Below the pieces are notes generated by a model. The model saw nothing but the letters and a program-made list of their open reading frames with translations. It searched no databases and had not been told where the DNA came from. Source: Mortierella alpina (taxonomy: Eukaryota > Mortierellomycota > Mortierellomycetes > Mortierellales > Mortierellaceae). From it: 64,000 bases of DNA. Of the stretch, positions 1 through 15,323 are shown one piece after another. Location of the stretch: the NCBI GenBank assembly GCA_029449245.1, contig JANATF010000018.1:186001-250000 (forward strand), written 5' to 3'. Every line of letters begins with the position of its first letter. Position 1 is the first letter of the stretch. Both the position numbers and the translations under genes were made by a program.

Positions 1-1437
1 GGCGGACAATGATCGTTGATCCAGATCGAGAAGGTGTGCCAACCTTGCGGCGGAGAGCCCAGAGGCAGGGAAGGGGGTCGTTTCTGATCGCTCGGGGGAA
101 GTGATCGAGGTGCATGCTGTAGAAAAGGAGGGCGAGGATGGAGAAGGATATGAGGATGCTGCAGAGGCGTCTGTGTTGGGTGACAATGAATTGGAGAAAG
201 ACGGAGGAGAGCAGGAGAGTGCTGCAGGGAAGGATGGGGGCGACGGTGAAGTTGGAGTGGCCAGGATGGTCTTTAGAATCGGAGGCTGGAGGAGTGTAAA
301 CTCGCTGGCGCTTGGCTGAGGGGTTGGCGTTACGATGGAGAGAGCGATGGGCTTGTGCGCGTCCACAGTCGACAACGAACCAGCGTTGTCGGACTGTTCT
401 GATCGTGCAGTAGATGTGTGGAGTGATGCAGTGGAGGCGATGGAGGCGATGGCAAGCGTGGGACTAAGGGCAGTGGAGGCGATGGTGGACAATGGTGGAG
501 GGGAGGGTGTCCTTGAAGGAGTCATCCTTGCAGACATGGTATTCCGGCCATAGTAGTATTTTTGGAGCGAGATCCTCTTGGAAGGCGACTTGCCTGTGGA
601 ATGCTGCGAATGATGGCTGTGGCTATGGGAGGGGTTGTAATGCGGGTGGATGTTTCCGTTGTAGGCATAGGCCGAGGGAGGGGTGAGCATGAAGGTGGTG
701 GAGTGGTACGGCGAGACGACGTCGAGGGCAGACGGGGCCGAGTTCTTCTTTGAGAGCACCTCCTTCATGTGGCTCGTTCGCGGCCATGTCCTCGTGGGCT
801 TCTTGAGCGCGGGGTCGATCATTTGCTGCAGCCTCTTCTGCTGCAGATCCGCATGTTGCTTGTGCAGCTTCTCGTCGTTGTGGCTGACTGTGTGGGTGTG
901 CGTGTGCGAGGGGCAATGCAGGTCGGTGTTGGAGGAGCATGTGGGGCGTGTGAGGTGGATTGTGGGGGCGAAGCAATAAGAAAAAAAAAGTGGCGGGAAA
1001 AGAGACGGAGAATGAGAATGCGGAGCGCATGCAATTAGGCGTCGAGCGAGTCAATTACGGAGGGGGCGCAAAGAGGAAAAGTAATTCGATTAGCGCCGTG
1101 TGTGTCAGAGGCAAACATTTGCAGGCATATATTTATAGACACAGCACGCAAGTGGTCGGCCCAACCACGCCCGCCACAGCAGTCCGTCCGGTCGGGCCTA
1201 TCCCTATTGTTAGACTGTTTGGGGACACTTACACTGTGCATGCGCAAGGCGCTCATGGTAGCAGCAGTGGCCGGCGCTCTTGTCGTGGATGTGCGAGCAG
1301 GTGCACTCGAGCGGCGACTGGGCACTGCAGGGTGAGGACGGGGACGAGGGCGAGAGTGGTCGGTCGTCGACGGGGCTCTGCTGTGAGGAAGCCCAGCAGC
1401 AGAGGGCTTTCTGGAGCGACGAGGCCATGTCTAGCAT
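1..1437 (-). CDS. Ser/Pro-rich protein of unknown function (5' part, runs off left edge)
   Basis: I do not recognise this gene. Two exons are visible. Exon 1 (1437-1233) begins MLDMASSLQKAL and is Cys/His-rich (ECTCSHIH, GHCCYHE). A 344-bp intron with a GTAAGT donor and a CACACAG acceptor follows. Exon 2 (887-1) stays open for about 295 codons to the window edge. Exon 2 starts with a charged, Gln/Lys-rich helical stretch (EKLHKQHADLQQKRLQQ) and then becomes Ser/Pro/His-rich and probably disordered. The visible protein has about 364 residues. The same frame is open upstream of 1437 for about 200 bp without an ATG, so a further 5' exon is possible. Upstream on this strand lies a C/T-rich leader typical of genes in this window. 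The C-terminus is outside the window. Existence of a gene is likely; its function is unknown. Confidence 0.6.
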
Positions 1438-4067
1438 CTCCTGGTAGCGGTTATGTGGATAGTCGTCGTTGCCAAGGTGGGATCGTGGCGTAGTCGCTGC
1501 TAGGTTTCTTCCTGTAGGGGGTGGCTGTTGCTGGTGCTGCTGATGATTAAACAGAGTGTGGGTTGAATGGAATGGAAGAGCGAGCGGAGCGAGAGAGGAG
1601 GTGCGGTCGAGGCTTGTGCAGCAGACGTAGGAAGCTACTTATTTGTCCACTAGTGTGTTTCAAATGAATAAGTGAATGTGCGCTGCGTTCGGTGTTGGTG
1701 AGCAGAGTGGGGCGACAGAGGAGTGACAATGTGCTATAAGGCTCGGCGAATGTGAATGTGAATGTGAATTGCGAATGTGAATGAGCGAATGAAAGAACCG
1801 AAAGGGAATGTGTGAGGAGAAGGAAGAGAGAGAAGAGAGAGAAGAAAAAGACAGACGTCAAAAAGGCACCAGAAAAGGAGGGAAAAAAAAGTACGCAAGG
1901 GCAATATAAAGAAAGGCCAGCACTCAATACGCAAATGAATCGCAATATAAATATCTGCTCCTTATTGAATACAGCTGTCAGAAATAGAATGTTGGTCAGA
2001 CCCACACTCGACGCCAAGGGTGCGCTTCAGCTCGCCTCTTGCTGCCCTCCTGCAACCTTCTTCGTGTTCCTTCGTCTCGCTCTCTCGCACATGGCTACGT
2101 CAGTCCTGCACAACACCTTCCCATGGAAGGCGAATAGGGGATCCGGCTGTCATGCTGGACATGGGCCACCTCTGTCTTTCTGTCTTGGGCAGTGTAAAAC
2201 AATCGCGCCGCAAATAGACAAGACAACCCATCGTGTTGGCAAAACGACGAGCGCTGTAAACATCCTTCAGGGCCGTCAGTGGTTTCACGATCCCCTGCGG
2301 CCCCTGACAACTCTACCGACGATGGACCCAGCGTTCGTTAGCAGGTCGGTCATGTCGCTTACCATCTTGTCCCGACTACTGTGCAAGCGTCAAACAAACC
2401 CGCAATACCCCCAAGCTACCGTAATGCTGTGCGATTCTATATTGCTCTTTTTTTCCAAGTACATACCTCCTCCGTTTTCCCCTGTCCCCTATCGATCATG
2501 AATAAGCCCAATAAACAAGGCCGAATATATGCTCCTCAATCTTTCCTTGAATGTTACCACTAGCGCTCCCATCGTTTGTTTGCTCTTTGCTTGGCTCATA
2601 TTAATGCGTCGTTTGCAGTATCAAAAAAACAAACCCTTTGCCCTACTGGACCTATCCGCTCTATATTTATGTTCAAAGTTGGTAAAGTAACGAAGTGGAA
2701 GCAGTATTGTCCAAATATAGACCGCCCCACCCACCGAACACAAAGAACAGCAGAGAGAGAGAAAAAAAACCACAGGAATGCAAAAGCTGGCTGTTTGTGC
2801 TCTCATCATATTTTCGCGCTTCACAAAAAAGGGATTAGAGAAGCATGGATCGAATATTTTGCAAGCAACCCCATAGATCTGCAGGGTGGCAAATGCCTCT
2901 TTGAATATCTACTCATTCAAAAACTCTTTTGCTTTGTCAATCCATCAGTCGTCTATGCGCGTACTCTGTACCAGTACGACTCATACCAGTACGACTCTTT
3001 GCATATCTCCTTGCGCTCTTGTTCTTTTTGTTCTATTCTTTTGTTGGCCCAAGCCAAGACCTGAGGTACATGAGCTACGTGTCGCTAGGTTCCCGAACAC
3101 ACCATGCCCAGAATATGTGCCCTTCCAACCCGTGCAGATCGACACGCCGTTCTTTTTTTGGGTAGCTGCAAGTGGGCAGGCAGGCAGTTCACTACAAACA
3201 AAAAAAAAAAAGTTTGATTCGACCGTTTTGTCTCGTTCCCTGACAGAGACACGTTTCGGGGCTCGTTCTCCCTTTGGACTCTTCGCTTGTTTGCTACCTG
3301 GTGGAAATGTGAGAAGGCCATCATCCGTCATAATGGATCAGACTTCTGAACGTGTGTGTGAGCCAAAGAGTCCGAGCCACGCACGTCAAGTGAGCACATG
3401 AAGCAGACGAAGACCGTTATTGTTCTGCGCAACCAGACCCGAAGGACGGGTCCTGTATGCAACAGGGTTCCGGCTCACAAAAGGCACAAAAAGAAAAAAG
3501 AAAAAACGCCTCTGAATAAAACCCGCGTAAAAGATAGAGTTAATGCCGCCCCTCCTCACCAGTCAGACATTGTTCTTCACCCTTGTTGCTGAGTCAGAGC
3601 AGAGGAAAAAGACAATCTTTGAGCAGGTCCCACGCGTGCAACAACAAGAGGAAAAAAAGGTTGTGCCGGGCTACCTCTGAGCCCATACCGCGTAAGGTGT
3701 TGCGCGAAGGCTCCGCAAGGCCTACTGAGAACCATTTTTGTCTTCCCGCCATGATTTGATTTTCTGGATGGGCGTCGAAACTCAGGCACCTAGGCACGCT
3801 CAATAGAGTGATAAGATTGGTCCAAAGTTTGAACAGAGAGGAGAGAGAAAACAAAAACAAAAACAGCATGGCGTGGCATGGCATGGCATAAGGAGGTGGG
3901 TGCTAATGCTCAAGGAATGCCATGCTGCAATGCCGCCTACGACATGTGGGATTGAGTCGTCAAACAAGAGCGGCCATGGAGAAAAGTAAGAGAGGTCAAA
4001 CCAAAGGTTGCGCGGATGACCGCAACGGCACTTTATTAAGCAAGATGAGAAGACAGGGATATATATG
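1438..4067. other. Intergenic region with C/T-rich leader for the gene to its left
   Basis: No convincing gene is seen. From about 1560 to 1900 the minus strand is C/T-rich and includes AATGTG-type hexamer repeats (1746-1795) and a TTTATATTG-like element near 1910, fitting a promoter and 5' leader for the gene starting at 1437. From 1950 to 4067 the DNA is AT-richer with scattered short open frames that share no family features. A 15-bp motif (ACCAGTACGACTC plus AT) is tandemly doubled near 2970-2998. Confidence 0.5.
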
Positions 4068-5330
4068 TTACACCTCCTGGTACGAGGGACGGTTGGCATG
4101 CGGCCGGTGGCTCTTGGGCACAAAAGAGTCGTGGTGTCTCCAGTACTGGAACGCTGCGCCCACGACTGTCATGCCAAGGTTACCCGCCAGCATGCCATAC
4201 ACCTTTCCGGTGACATGGTACCCACCAAACAGCGCCGAGTGGTTCCCGGACAGAAACGCCCGGAAAGCCTCTTTGTAGCCCGTATGCAGGAAAAAGTCCA
4301 GGCCGACAAAGAAGGAACCGGCCCCAACAAGAGCCGTTCCCAGGATCACAATATGTCGTTCCACGAAGAATGTCAGCAAAATGCCCACGAGAACGCAGGC
4401 CACAATGAAGATAATACGGCCCGTGCCGTACGAAATGACGCCTGCGCTCGTCCAGGAGAGGATGAACATCGCAAGGGCGAATCCAGCGACGCCGCCGATG
4501 GCAGCGAATCCAAGGCGCCAGAAGCAGAGAAAGAGACAGCCTCCAACCAAACCACCTGCTGCGCCCGCGCCCAGATAGATCCAGTCGGCACTGGATCCAT
4601 AGCCTTGTTTGGGTTCGAGGTGTGCGAGAGCGAGCCAAACAAGAATAGCTGCAGCAGTAGAAGATAGGTCATGAGAACGGTTATTAGCACGAGCATGGGG
4701 ACACTGCTGCTGTGGTAGGTTGGATGCAACGACTGCTGTTGGAAAGGACAGTCTGCGGTAGGACCTACCAAAGGTAAAGAACCCGACGAGGAAGAGCGTG
4801 ATCTTGAAGAACTTGTGACCAAAGAATGCAAACAGAAACCCGGCAGCTATCAGGGCAATGCCCACGATGACATTATCGACGGTGATGCTGAACTCTTCTA
4901 TTTTGGCGTGGGCAAGGCAAGTCAGAAACGGTCAGCGGTGTACGGAAGCGATGACTTTTGGCTTTAGGCTCTGCAAAGGCAAAGCCTGTTGGCTGTGGAG
5001 AGGGATAGCGCAATGAAAACGCGTCGTCGCCACAATATCTGAAGGCTGCTCCCTCCTGCTGTCGAGATCACTGCGAAAAGAGACTCCCACTGTCACCGGG
5101 TCGAGTCCATAAGGAACGACCTTACTAAAGGCCTCGAGAGTACGACCACCAGCAACAAGTAAAGGGCGAATGGAAAATGAAAAGGCATATACGAGGATAA
5201 GTTACGTACTGCCTCCGTTTCCGGGAAGGGTCGCATCGAACGTGTGGTTTTGTGCGTGAGCTGAGGATGTGAAGAGGCAAAAAAGAAGGACCAGGAAGGC
5301 CAGTGCCCGTGCTTGTAGTGATGGAGCCAT
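4068..5330 (-). CDS. TMEM198/DUF4203-like multi-pass membrane protein
   Basis: Three exons: 5330-5210, 4897-4769, 4648-4068. The introns have donors GTACGT and GTAGGT and acceptors AATAG and TGCAG, both in phase 1. The spliced protein has 276 residues. It begins with a signal peptide (residues 1-26, ending SSAHA). A short lumenal segment with KEFSITVDN precedes about seven hydrophobic helices rich in Gly and Ala, including AGFLFAFFGHKFFK and GAGAAGGLVGGCLF. This layout is that of the TMEM198/TM7S3 (DUF4203) family, present widely in fungi, whose fungal function is largely unknown. A GTG at 4865 opens a longer frame but is not a start: the frame continues upstream to the AG acceptor and the signal-peptide exon supplies the ATG. 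The 5' side (5340-5530) is C/T-rich on this strand. Confidence 0.8.
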
Positions 5331-6641
5331 GGCTGATGTGCTCTATTGGATGCTGTGATCGAGGTGGAGGAGAGGCCAAGTGTCCAGGGGTAAGCGTGGT
5401 TCCGCGAGAGGGGTATGGCCAAGGAGGTGGGCAGAGGAGGAGGCAAAGGAGGTGAAGGAGAAGGAAGGGAAGGATGCTGAAGAGCAATAAAAGAAACGCA
5501 ACGACAGGAAAGTGTTTGATACGGAAATGGAGACCATCTATCGCCACCGCTAGCTCAAACGATGAGTCTGATTCTCAGCCTTCCCTCGTTCGACTAGCCC
5601 GCATTTCGCTGTAGGCAGCTGAGCCCTGCAAGCTTTTAATTGCGCTACTCTCAGCTTCTGGCAGCAGCCCGTTTCTTGCTAAGGATCTTGCTAAGGATCT
5701 GTGCAGAGAGATGTGAAATGAAGGACCACGCCTTCTCCGAGCACCCAGCGTCCCTCTCGCCAAGAGTCGCAGCCAAGCGGGATGGGGTGATTCGGATGGG
5801 CAAGCGGAATAGGGCTGTACCAGAAGAGAAACTTCCATGGACCGGTGACTTTTTGGTCTCGCATACGCTTCTGGTGGTGCATCTCGTCCTCTGCGTCGTC
5901 CTCGTTGACTTTCGGCTATCTCCGATGGCGAGGAACACCAACGCATGCTATAATTGTACCCGCAAACAAGGTTCGTTAGTGCTAGCCTAGGAAGCAGCCT
6001 TGCAAAAGCGCAACAAAACCTTATGCTGGGCAAGGCTCAACGGTTAGTGGAGAAGGAGGAGCCTCCCTGGTCTAACGCATTACTGTAAGATAGTCTATGC
6101 ATGCGTACCACATGCCATTCTGCCGCTATCGTGCTAGCATGGACACAGCCCCTTTGAGGTACAACTTGCCTTTTGGGCCTTCGCCCTTTCTGGGCTGGAA
6201 ATCTGTCGCCATGGTCTATTTTCTTGGCTCGTCATTTCTGTGAGCACACGCAAGAGCATCCTGAGCACAAGAGCTGTTTTCGATTGCTTGCGCTACTCTT
6301 TGCTTGAATACCTCCGGACAATATCGTTCTCTTGTCTTTATTGAATCTCATTTGCCATGAAAAACACCTCCTCCTCAATACATTCACATATAATAGCTAA
6401 TGGAGAGTTTTTTTTTTTGAGAAAAGCAAGTCGAGCTATTCTTCAAGATATAATGCAGCTCTGAGTGGCTCTCCGAGAGAGATGAAGCTGGGGGATCAAA
6501 ACACTGACCCAACTCCCCCAACCTTGTCATCATATGGTCATCACCTTGGAAAGCTGCCATCGCTGCAAAAAAGCTCATCGAGACACGATGTCCCGCGCGA
6601 AAAAAATAAGTTTTACGCACCTTGCGGATGCGAAAAAGAAA
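5331..6641. other. Intergenic region, no gene seen
   Basis: About 1.3 kb. The first 200 bp is the C/T-rich upstream side of the minus-strand membrane-protein gene. The rest holds only short overlapping open frames with no recognisable domain and no consistent splice sites. Nothing else can be supported. Confidence 0.5.
6633..6641 (-). terminator. Pol III terminator of tRNA-Asn
   Basis: A T-rich run (TTTCTTTTT on the minus strand) begins immediately after the discriminator base of the tRNA, the expected place for RNA polymerase III termination. Confidence 0.75.
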
Positions 6642-6715
6642 CGCTCCCGGGTGGGCTTGAACCACCAACCTCCTGATTAACAGTCAGACGCGCTAACCAA
6701 TTGCGCCACGGAAGC
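6642..6715 (-). tRNA. tRNA-Asn (anticodon GTT)
   Basis: The minus strand folds into a complete 74-nt cloverleaf. The acceptor stem GCTTCCG pairs with CGGGAGC (one G-U pair), followed by discriminator G. The D-arm carries the A box (TGGCGCAATTGG). The anticodon stem-loop CTGACTGTTAATCAG presents GTT for asparagine. The T-arm contains the B box GGTTCAAGCCC. No intron is present and CCA is not encoded. Directly 3' on the same strand, T-runs (TTTCTTTTT) form a pol III terminator. Confidence 0.97.
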
Positions 6716-7323
6716 TGAATCACGTGCCTTGAAAGGCGCTGATTGGCTTGAAAATTTTTCTAAAGAAACCTAGATAGATCTGTGAACATTCCAAAACTGT
6801 ATGTCACGTTAGCTTATTTCCTTCAGCCAATCAAAATGTCGTAAAAATCTTTATTTCCTAATACTTGTATTTCGCCGAGCTGATTTCCTGCACCCCCAGG
6901 CGCTGCTTAACCTGATCTTTACTCTTGGCGAGCCCTAGTCAACGTGCCAAGATAAAGGCCTGGTTACAGTGGTAGTCTAACCGGGTAGTAGCCACGGAGA
7001 AGGAAGAGAAAGGATAGTACTGTGAGTAGAAGGGTGTGCACTCTGAAGACATCTAGAAGTCCATATGTTTGTGTGGGTGCTTTCTTTCGCGCCTTGTTGT
7101 CATTGGCCAGTTTGAGATGGTCATAGCACAGACACACGACAGTTTTCGTTTAGTTCCCAGGGCTTCTTTCTTACTTTCGACTCATTCCACATTCATCCAC
7201 TCCTGCATCCCGCTTTTACCTCCTGCGCCAGACATTCCTTCGCCATTGCTTCTCTCGCAAAAGCACCATTGACCAAGCTTCATCGACCTCTCCTCAGCAC
7301 CCGTAAAGTCTAAAAGTTACATT
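6716..7323. promoter_or_regulatory. Upstream region of hexokinase gene
   Basis: About 600 bp between tRNA-Asn and hexokinase. From about 7150 to 7270 it becomes pyrimidine-rich (CTTTCTTACTTTCG, CATTCCACATTCATCC), like the leaders of other genes here, so transcription probably starts within it. No separate gene is seen. Confidence 0.4.
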
Positions 7324-9633
7324 ATGCTTGCCTCGCCCAACCCTGTCGCGACCACTGCAGTGCCCAAACCGGTCCGCTCTCCACTCGACCCGAGCCAAAT
7401 TCAATACGCCTCCAAAAAGCAGCAGCTAGCCGTCGCTGAGATTGTTGACCAGCTGACACTGGATGCGTCAACCTTGAAGGGGATCAAGGACCACTTTGTT
7501 CAAGAGATGAGAAAGGGTCTTGCCAAGGACGGACAGACTATAGCCATGGTGCCTTCTTACGTCCTGGATCGACTGAGCGGAACTGGTACAGACATTTGAG
7601 CACTATCGCACATTTTTTTCTTTTTTGGTCTGCGTTGGCTATCGTAACATCCAATCTCGAATATGAACGCGATAAGAAAAAAAAAACGAGATACGAACGT
7701 CGTTAGCATGTCTGTTCCTTGAAAAGACTCGATGTTCTGAAACTGACATGCATAACGCCCATCTCTCTCTCTTTTTGGCCGACCGGTTACCGTATCCTCA
7801 CAGAGACAGGTTCTTATCTGACGCTTGATGTCGGTGGCACGTATCTTCGAGTCGTATCGGTTAATCTTTTGGGGCATGGCCAGGTCGTATCGCAGCACAA
7901 AAAGTACAAGATTGATGAGGAGCTGAAGACTAGCGAGGCCAAACTGCTGTTTGGTAAGTGGGGGATGGGTGGGGCGTTTGATGAAGTCGTTTCTGTTATG
8001 TGTTTCTGACAGGTCTCCATTGTTTCTGCTCATGTCTACACGTAGATTACATGGCCACTTGCGTCGATTCATTCAGTGCGTAGCTTGAAGATCATCCGTG
8101 CACCCTATTTCTGAATGTGTCTTATTGTACAGACTTTCTAGGACTGATAGACAGTTGTGTCTTCCTATTTTGATTCTAGTGGACGAGCATGCGATTGTGG
8201 TGCCTCTGGAGACCGAGCTGGAGCTTGGGTTCACGTTTTCTTTCCCGGTGAAGCAAACAGGCATTAACAGCGGGACGCTGATTACCTGGACCAAGGGGTT
8301 TGATTGTCCACACATGGTTGGCAAGGACCCTGCTGCGTTTCTACAAGACGCATTCCACAGGAAGAACATCCCTGTCCGTGTTGGTAATGAGTCGGGCAAA
8401 CAGATCTTACTTGTTGCTGGTCTCTGTTCACTGTGGATGCTGTTGTCACTAACAAGAGCCTCTGCTTGTTGGGGTCTGCTCTATAGCCGCGTTGCTGAAT
8501 GATACGGTTGGCACCCTTCTGGCGTACGAGTACCATCATCCGTCTACGGTCATTGGCCTGTAAGTCTTACAACGTCTCACAGTGCATCAGGAGTAACTTT
8601 AGTCCACATGCATACAATTTTTCCTAATGCGGTCTCCTGCTCTCTACGTAGTGGCCTCGGCACAGGGTGCAACGGCGCGTATCTCGAGCGTGTCGATCGT
8701 ATCCCGAAATGGAAGAAGGATCTCTCTGACTCTCAAGGCGAGGAGGTCATAATCAACATGGAGTTTGGTGCCTTTGATAGCGAGCGTAAGGTGCTCCCTG
8801 TCACTATGTTTGACAACAAGGTGGATCGAAAGTCGATGGTAAAAGCGCTCCCCCTCTTTTTACTTTGCCTACAAAACCACCCGTGCTGGTTCACACTTGA
8901 AGGGGGGTCTAACATACCCTTTTTCCTTGCTCGCTGTGTTCTCTCTCTCCTGATTTCTTGATCTTGATTATCCTATGGAAAATCCTAGAACCAGGGCAAG
9001 CAGATCTTTGAAAAGATGATTGCTGGAATGTATCTCGGCGAGATCACGCGAAACGTGTTGCTGCACCTGGCAGACCGCCGCCTCTTGTTCAGCGATTGTA
9101 GCGTCCAATGGGAGATGAACCGAGTCTGGTCACTGGACACGGCGTACATGTCGACCATTGAGGCTGATAGCAGCCCCTCTCTCAAGGCGACGCAGATGGT
9201 CCTCGAGAGCACACTCGGGTACGGATCAGAGCTCGTTGCAGGTCAAGAAAGAGTCGACGGATCAGTCGGTACCTCGCTGGTGGACCGACAGATTGTAAAA
9301 TTGGTGGTTCATTTGGTGGGCCAGCGCGCTGCGCGACTTGGGGCTGCAGCGTTGGCTGGGATCTTGGAGCACACGATGGGGGTGACATGGCAGGAGGATG
9401 CAGGAGCGACGATTGGCGTGGACGGAAGTCTTTATCGCTACTATCCGAGCTTTGGAAGCGATATCCTGGACGGACTGGATGAGATCTTTGGGCTGGAGGC
9501 TAAAATGAAAGGGTTGTGCCGAGGCGGATCAGGAGAAGACAAGATTAGGATGGGCCTGAACACTGAAGGAGGCGGCGCAGGTGCGGCACTGTGTGCGCTT
9601 TTGGCCGGCAGACAAAGGGAGATGGGGATGTGA
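7324..9633 (+). CDS. Hexokinase (ATP:hexose 6-phosphotransferase)
   Basis: Seven exons: 7324-7585, 7804-7953, 8046-8075, 8180-8383, 8487-8559, 8652-8838, 8989-9633. All introns are GT-AG and the phases agree, giving 516 residues, normal for a fungal hexokinase. It should phosphorylate glucose/hexoses with ATP in the cytosol at the entry to glycolysis. Motifs in order: phosphate-1 loop LTLDVGGTYLRV; sugar-binding hexokinase signature LGFTFSFPVKQ followed by LITWTKGF; catalytic Asp in LLNDTVGTL (about residue 221); phosphate-2 GLGLGTGCNGAY; C-terminal VDGSLYRYYPSF and the adenosine loop TEGGGAGAAL. Departures from family consensus: the loop after TKGF reads DCPHMVGKD where GxEGxDV is usual, and GTY replaces GTN in phosphate-1. 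Whether it prefers glucose (glucokinase) cannot be told. Exon 3 is only 30 bp. Confidence 0.95.
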
Positions 9634-10260
9634 CAGCGGGCAGACGCGAACAGTTCAGGTTAGAGATGTCAAGAGATGTGTCATCGATATATAAAAGACA
9701 GCATTGGCTGGAATGAGAAACACGTACGCCAGGAGGTTTTTTGTTGTTTTGGGTTTGGGGGTGGTGGGTCCAAAAGGGCGTTTGAGAAAAGAGCGACTGG
9801 AAAGAAACTCAATGACATGCAGACAGGAGGGCAAGGAAGGTGGGGCTATGCACAATGCAGCGGACAGACGCCTGTTGCCATCCGCTCCTTGCGGCACTAG
9901 CAACGGTGGAGAGGGATGCGACAGAATGGCACTGCTGGGCACTGAGCCCCTGGCCCATTGGGCATCGTGACCCCGTGGCGCGTCAAGCGTGTCAGAGAGT
10001 GTCCGAGTGCTGTCGACAGAACAGGGCTTTGGCAGAAGGACGGGAAGAAATCAAACAAAAAAAAATAAAGTCCTGCCTGCTACCGCTCTTGGCTCATCAC
10101 TTCTCACCTTTGTTCCCCTCTCTGTCCGCCTCATCACCTGCACGTCCTTCTCTCTCTCTCGTCTTGCCTTCATTCTCTTGACTCCAGTCCCCCACCTCCC
10201 CTTGTCCTTGTGTCCCTCGTCCGCACCCCCATCGCTTCGCAACAGCTCTGCACCATCCCA
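9634..10260. promoter_or_regulatory. Hexokinase 3' flank and calcineurin promoter/leader
   Basis: About 630 bp. From about 10075 to 10260 the plus strand is strongly C/T-rich (TCTCTCTCTCGTC, CCCCACCTCCCC) and runs directly into the calcineurin ATG, as expected for a leader. No gene is seen. Confidence 0.45.
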
Positions 10261-13429
<3,169 letters not shown>

Positions 13430-13895
13430 GAGGACAAGAGCAGCCCATGCTTAGTGTGGACGATGAATGTTGTGGGTCGAGTGTTTCTTTGAGCGTCCAT
13501 TTGGAACACAGGTTCTGTTCCTAATACCGCCAGCAGGCGTGGCTTCAGAGTAGAGGCAGGGGGCACGAGATGAGAAATTGTACAGTTTTCCATTACAATT
13601 ATTTATATTTCACTGCGCCCTGAATGCATCGGTCTGTGAAGAGGCTGTGTTTGCCCGCAACTTGGCAGTTTTGGTCCGCAGCGACAGTCACTATGAAGGT
13701 AAACAAAAGGTGTCCTTCAACTGATGCAAGCTCGTTTTTTTTTCTTTTCTTTTTCTTTTTCTTTTGGACATCCCGTCCCGTTGTTCCTCCCATTTGAATA
13801 AACCCAAAGGACTCCTACACTCTACTAGACCTTGCTATATTCCCTACCTGTCCTATTTATCCCCTTCAGTCCTTCAGTATAAGTATCCTGTCACC
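13430..13895. promoter_or_regulatory. Calcineurin 3' flank and Xpt1-like promoter
   Basis: About 470 bp. A poly-pyrimidine run (about 13735-13765) and TATTCCCTACC-type sequence precede the next start codon. No gene is seen. Confidence 0.4.
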
Positions 13896-15323
13896 ATGAG
13901 CAAGATTCACGTCAGCTACAACCAGATCCACTCCATGATCAAGGAGACTGTCGACTCGATGCACCTCAACGAGGACTTCCAGCCTGACATCATGGGTAAA
14001 TAGACGCTGACACAAGGAGTAGCCCATTTCCTTTGCTTTGCCTCTCGATTCTTTTGAAAAGGGCCTCCCCGGAGATGGTCATACTGCCGCGACGAGACAG
14101 TGTTGCTATTCTAAGCTCTTGAGGGATGGCGAGAGTAGAAACGATTGCATAGGGAGCTGGCAGCACAGAGAAGACTAACAGCCTTAATGGCTTTCTTTTG
14201 TTTTTTGTATAGTCGCCATTGGTGGTGGTGGATTCATTCCCGGTATGTGTGTTACATTATTCCAACTCTTGCAACGACCTCGACCTACAATTCAAAAAAG
14301 TCGGGACAAGGACGTACTGGACTGGCATAGTTCAAGGACTTGACGTTTGCAAACAACAAAAGAAAGTGAAGGGGAACCTGCAGAAACTGAAAGGCTGGAT
14401 TGGAACGGAATGGGAGCGCATAGCGTCCGTTCAGCACTCTTGTCGGTTTCTTTGTCTCGCGCTTTACGTTGGACACTTTGCAGCTTCGGAGAAAAACAAG
14501 GACAGGGATGCGTCCTTTCTTTTTTTTATTGTTTGTACGATGTGAGCTGACAATCCTTTTTCTTTTCTTTCTTGCTTTCTATTTGCTCGCGTGGATGCGC
14601 CCTGTTGTCACACAATATGCTTCGTACCCGGAAAAAAAAAACTTTTCGTGACATTTGAATCTCAGCCCGTATCCTGGTATGTCGATCCCGTCCCTGTTTC
14701 TGTTGTAAATGTAGCTTTTCGGCAAAACCGCTAGCTGAAACGACTAGCTCACGGAGAGACCTTCTCACTATTTACACTTGCTAACCGGAGTATGCATTTT
14801 CACCACCAACAACAAAAAAAAACAATAGAGAACTTTCTTGAAGAAGAAGAACAACAAGAACATTTCTATCCAGGCGATCGGTCTGTCACTCTACGAGGAT
14901 CTTGAGATCTGGAAGGCGGCGCACAAGGATGACGAGCCCATTTCGAACGAGCCCGAGGTGATCAAGACGCAATGGCTCAACTTTGACTCCTCCGAGACGT
15001 CGCTTTTGGGCCGCAACATCTTGATTGTCGATGAGGTGGATGACACGAGACGTACGCTTGCTTATGCGGTGAGGGAGTTGACCAAGGATCTGGAGCTGGA
15101 GGCTAAGAAGTTGAGGGATGCTGGTAAAGACGTTCCCGAGACCAAGATTGGAGTGTTTGTGTTGCACAACAAGTTGAAGGAGAAGCGCGAGCAGCTGCCG
15201 GAGGAGATTATGAACGGACGGTACTTTGCGTGCAAGCAGATGCCAGATCAGTGGCTGGTGTACCCTTGGGATGCTCTGGATATCGAGGACCATACCGAGA
15301 AGTCCAAGGACAACATTTACTAA
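13896..15323 (+). CDS. Xanthine/hypoxanthine phosphoribosyltransferase (Xpt1-like)
   Basis: Four exons: 13896-13995, 14213-14242, 14666-14676 (only 11 nt) and 14829-15323; 211 residues, close to the length of yeast Xpt1. It should salvage xanthine, hypoxanthine or guanine with PRPP to make nucleoside monophosphates in the cytosol. The N-terminus MSKIHVSYNQIH and the loop VAIGGGGFIPARIL are characteristic, and the PRPP-binding motif is ILIVDEVDDTRRTL (about residues 112-125). The C-terminal half is Lys/Glu-rich and ends DHTEKSKDNIY. The ATG inside exon 4 (14838) is not the start: the domain begins four exons earlier. The 11-nt exon supplies only ARIL and is needed to join exon 2 to exon 4 in phase. 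Xanthine versus guanine preference cannot be decided. Confidence 0.92.

Noticed and set aside
1812-2501. 229-codon frame on the plus strand
   Set aside because: Low complexity at its start, crosses the leader of the minus-strand gene, no domain, and no splice or promoter support.
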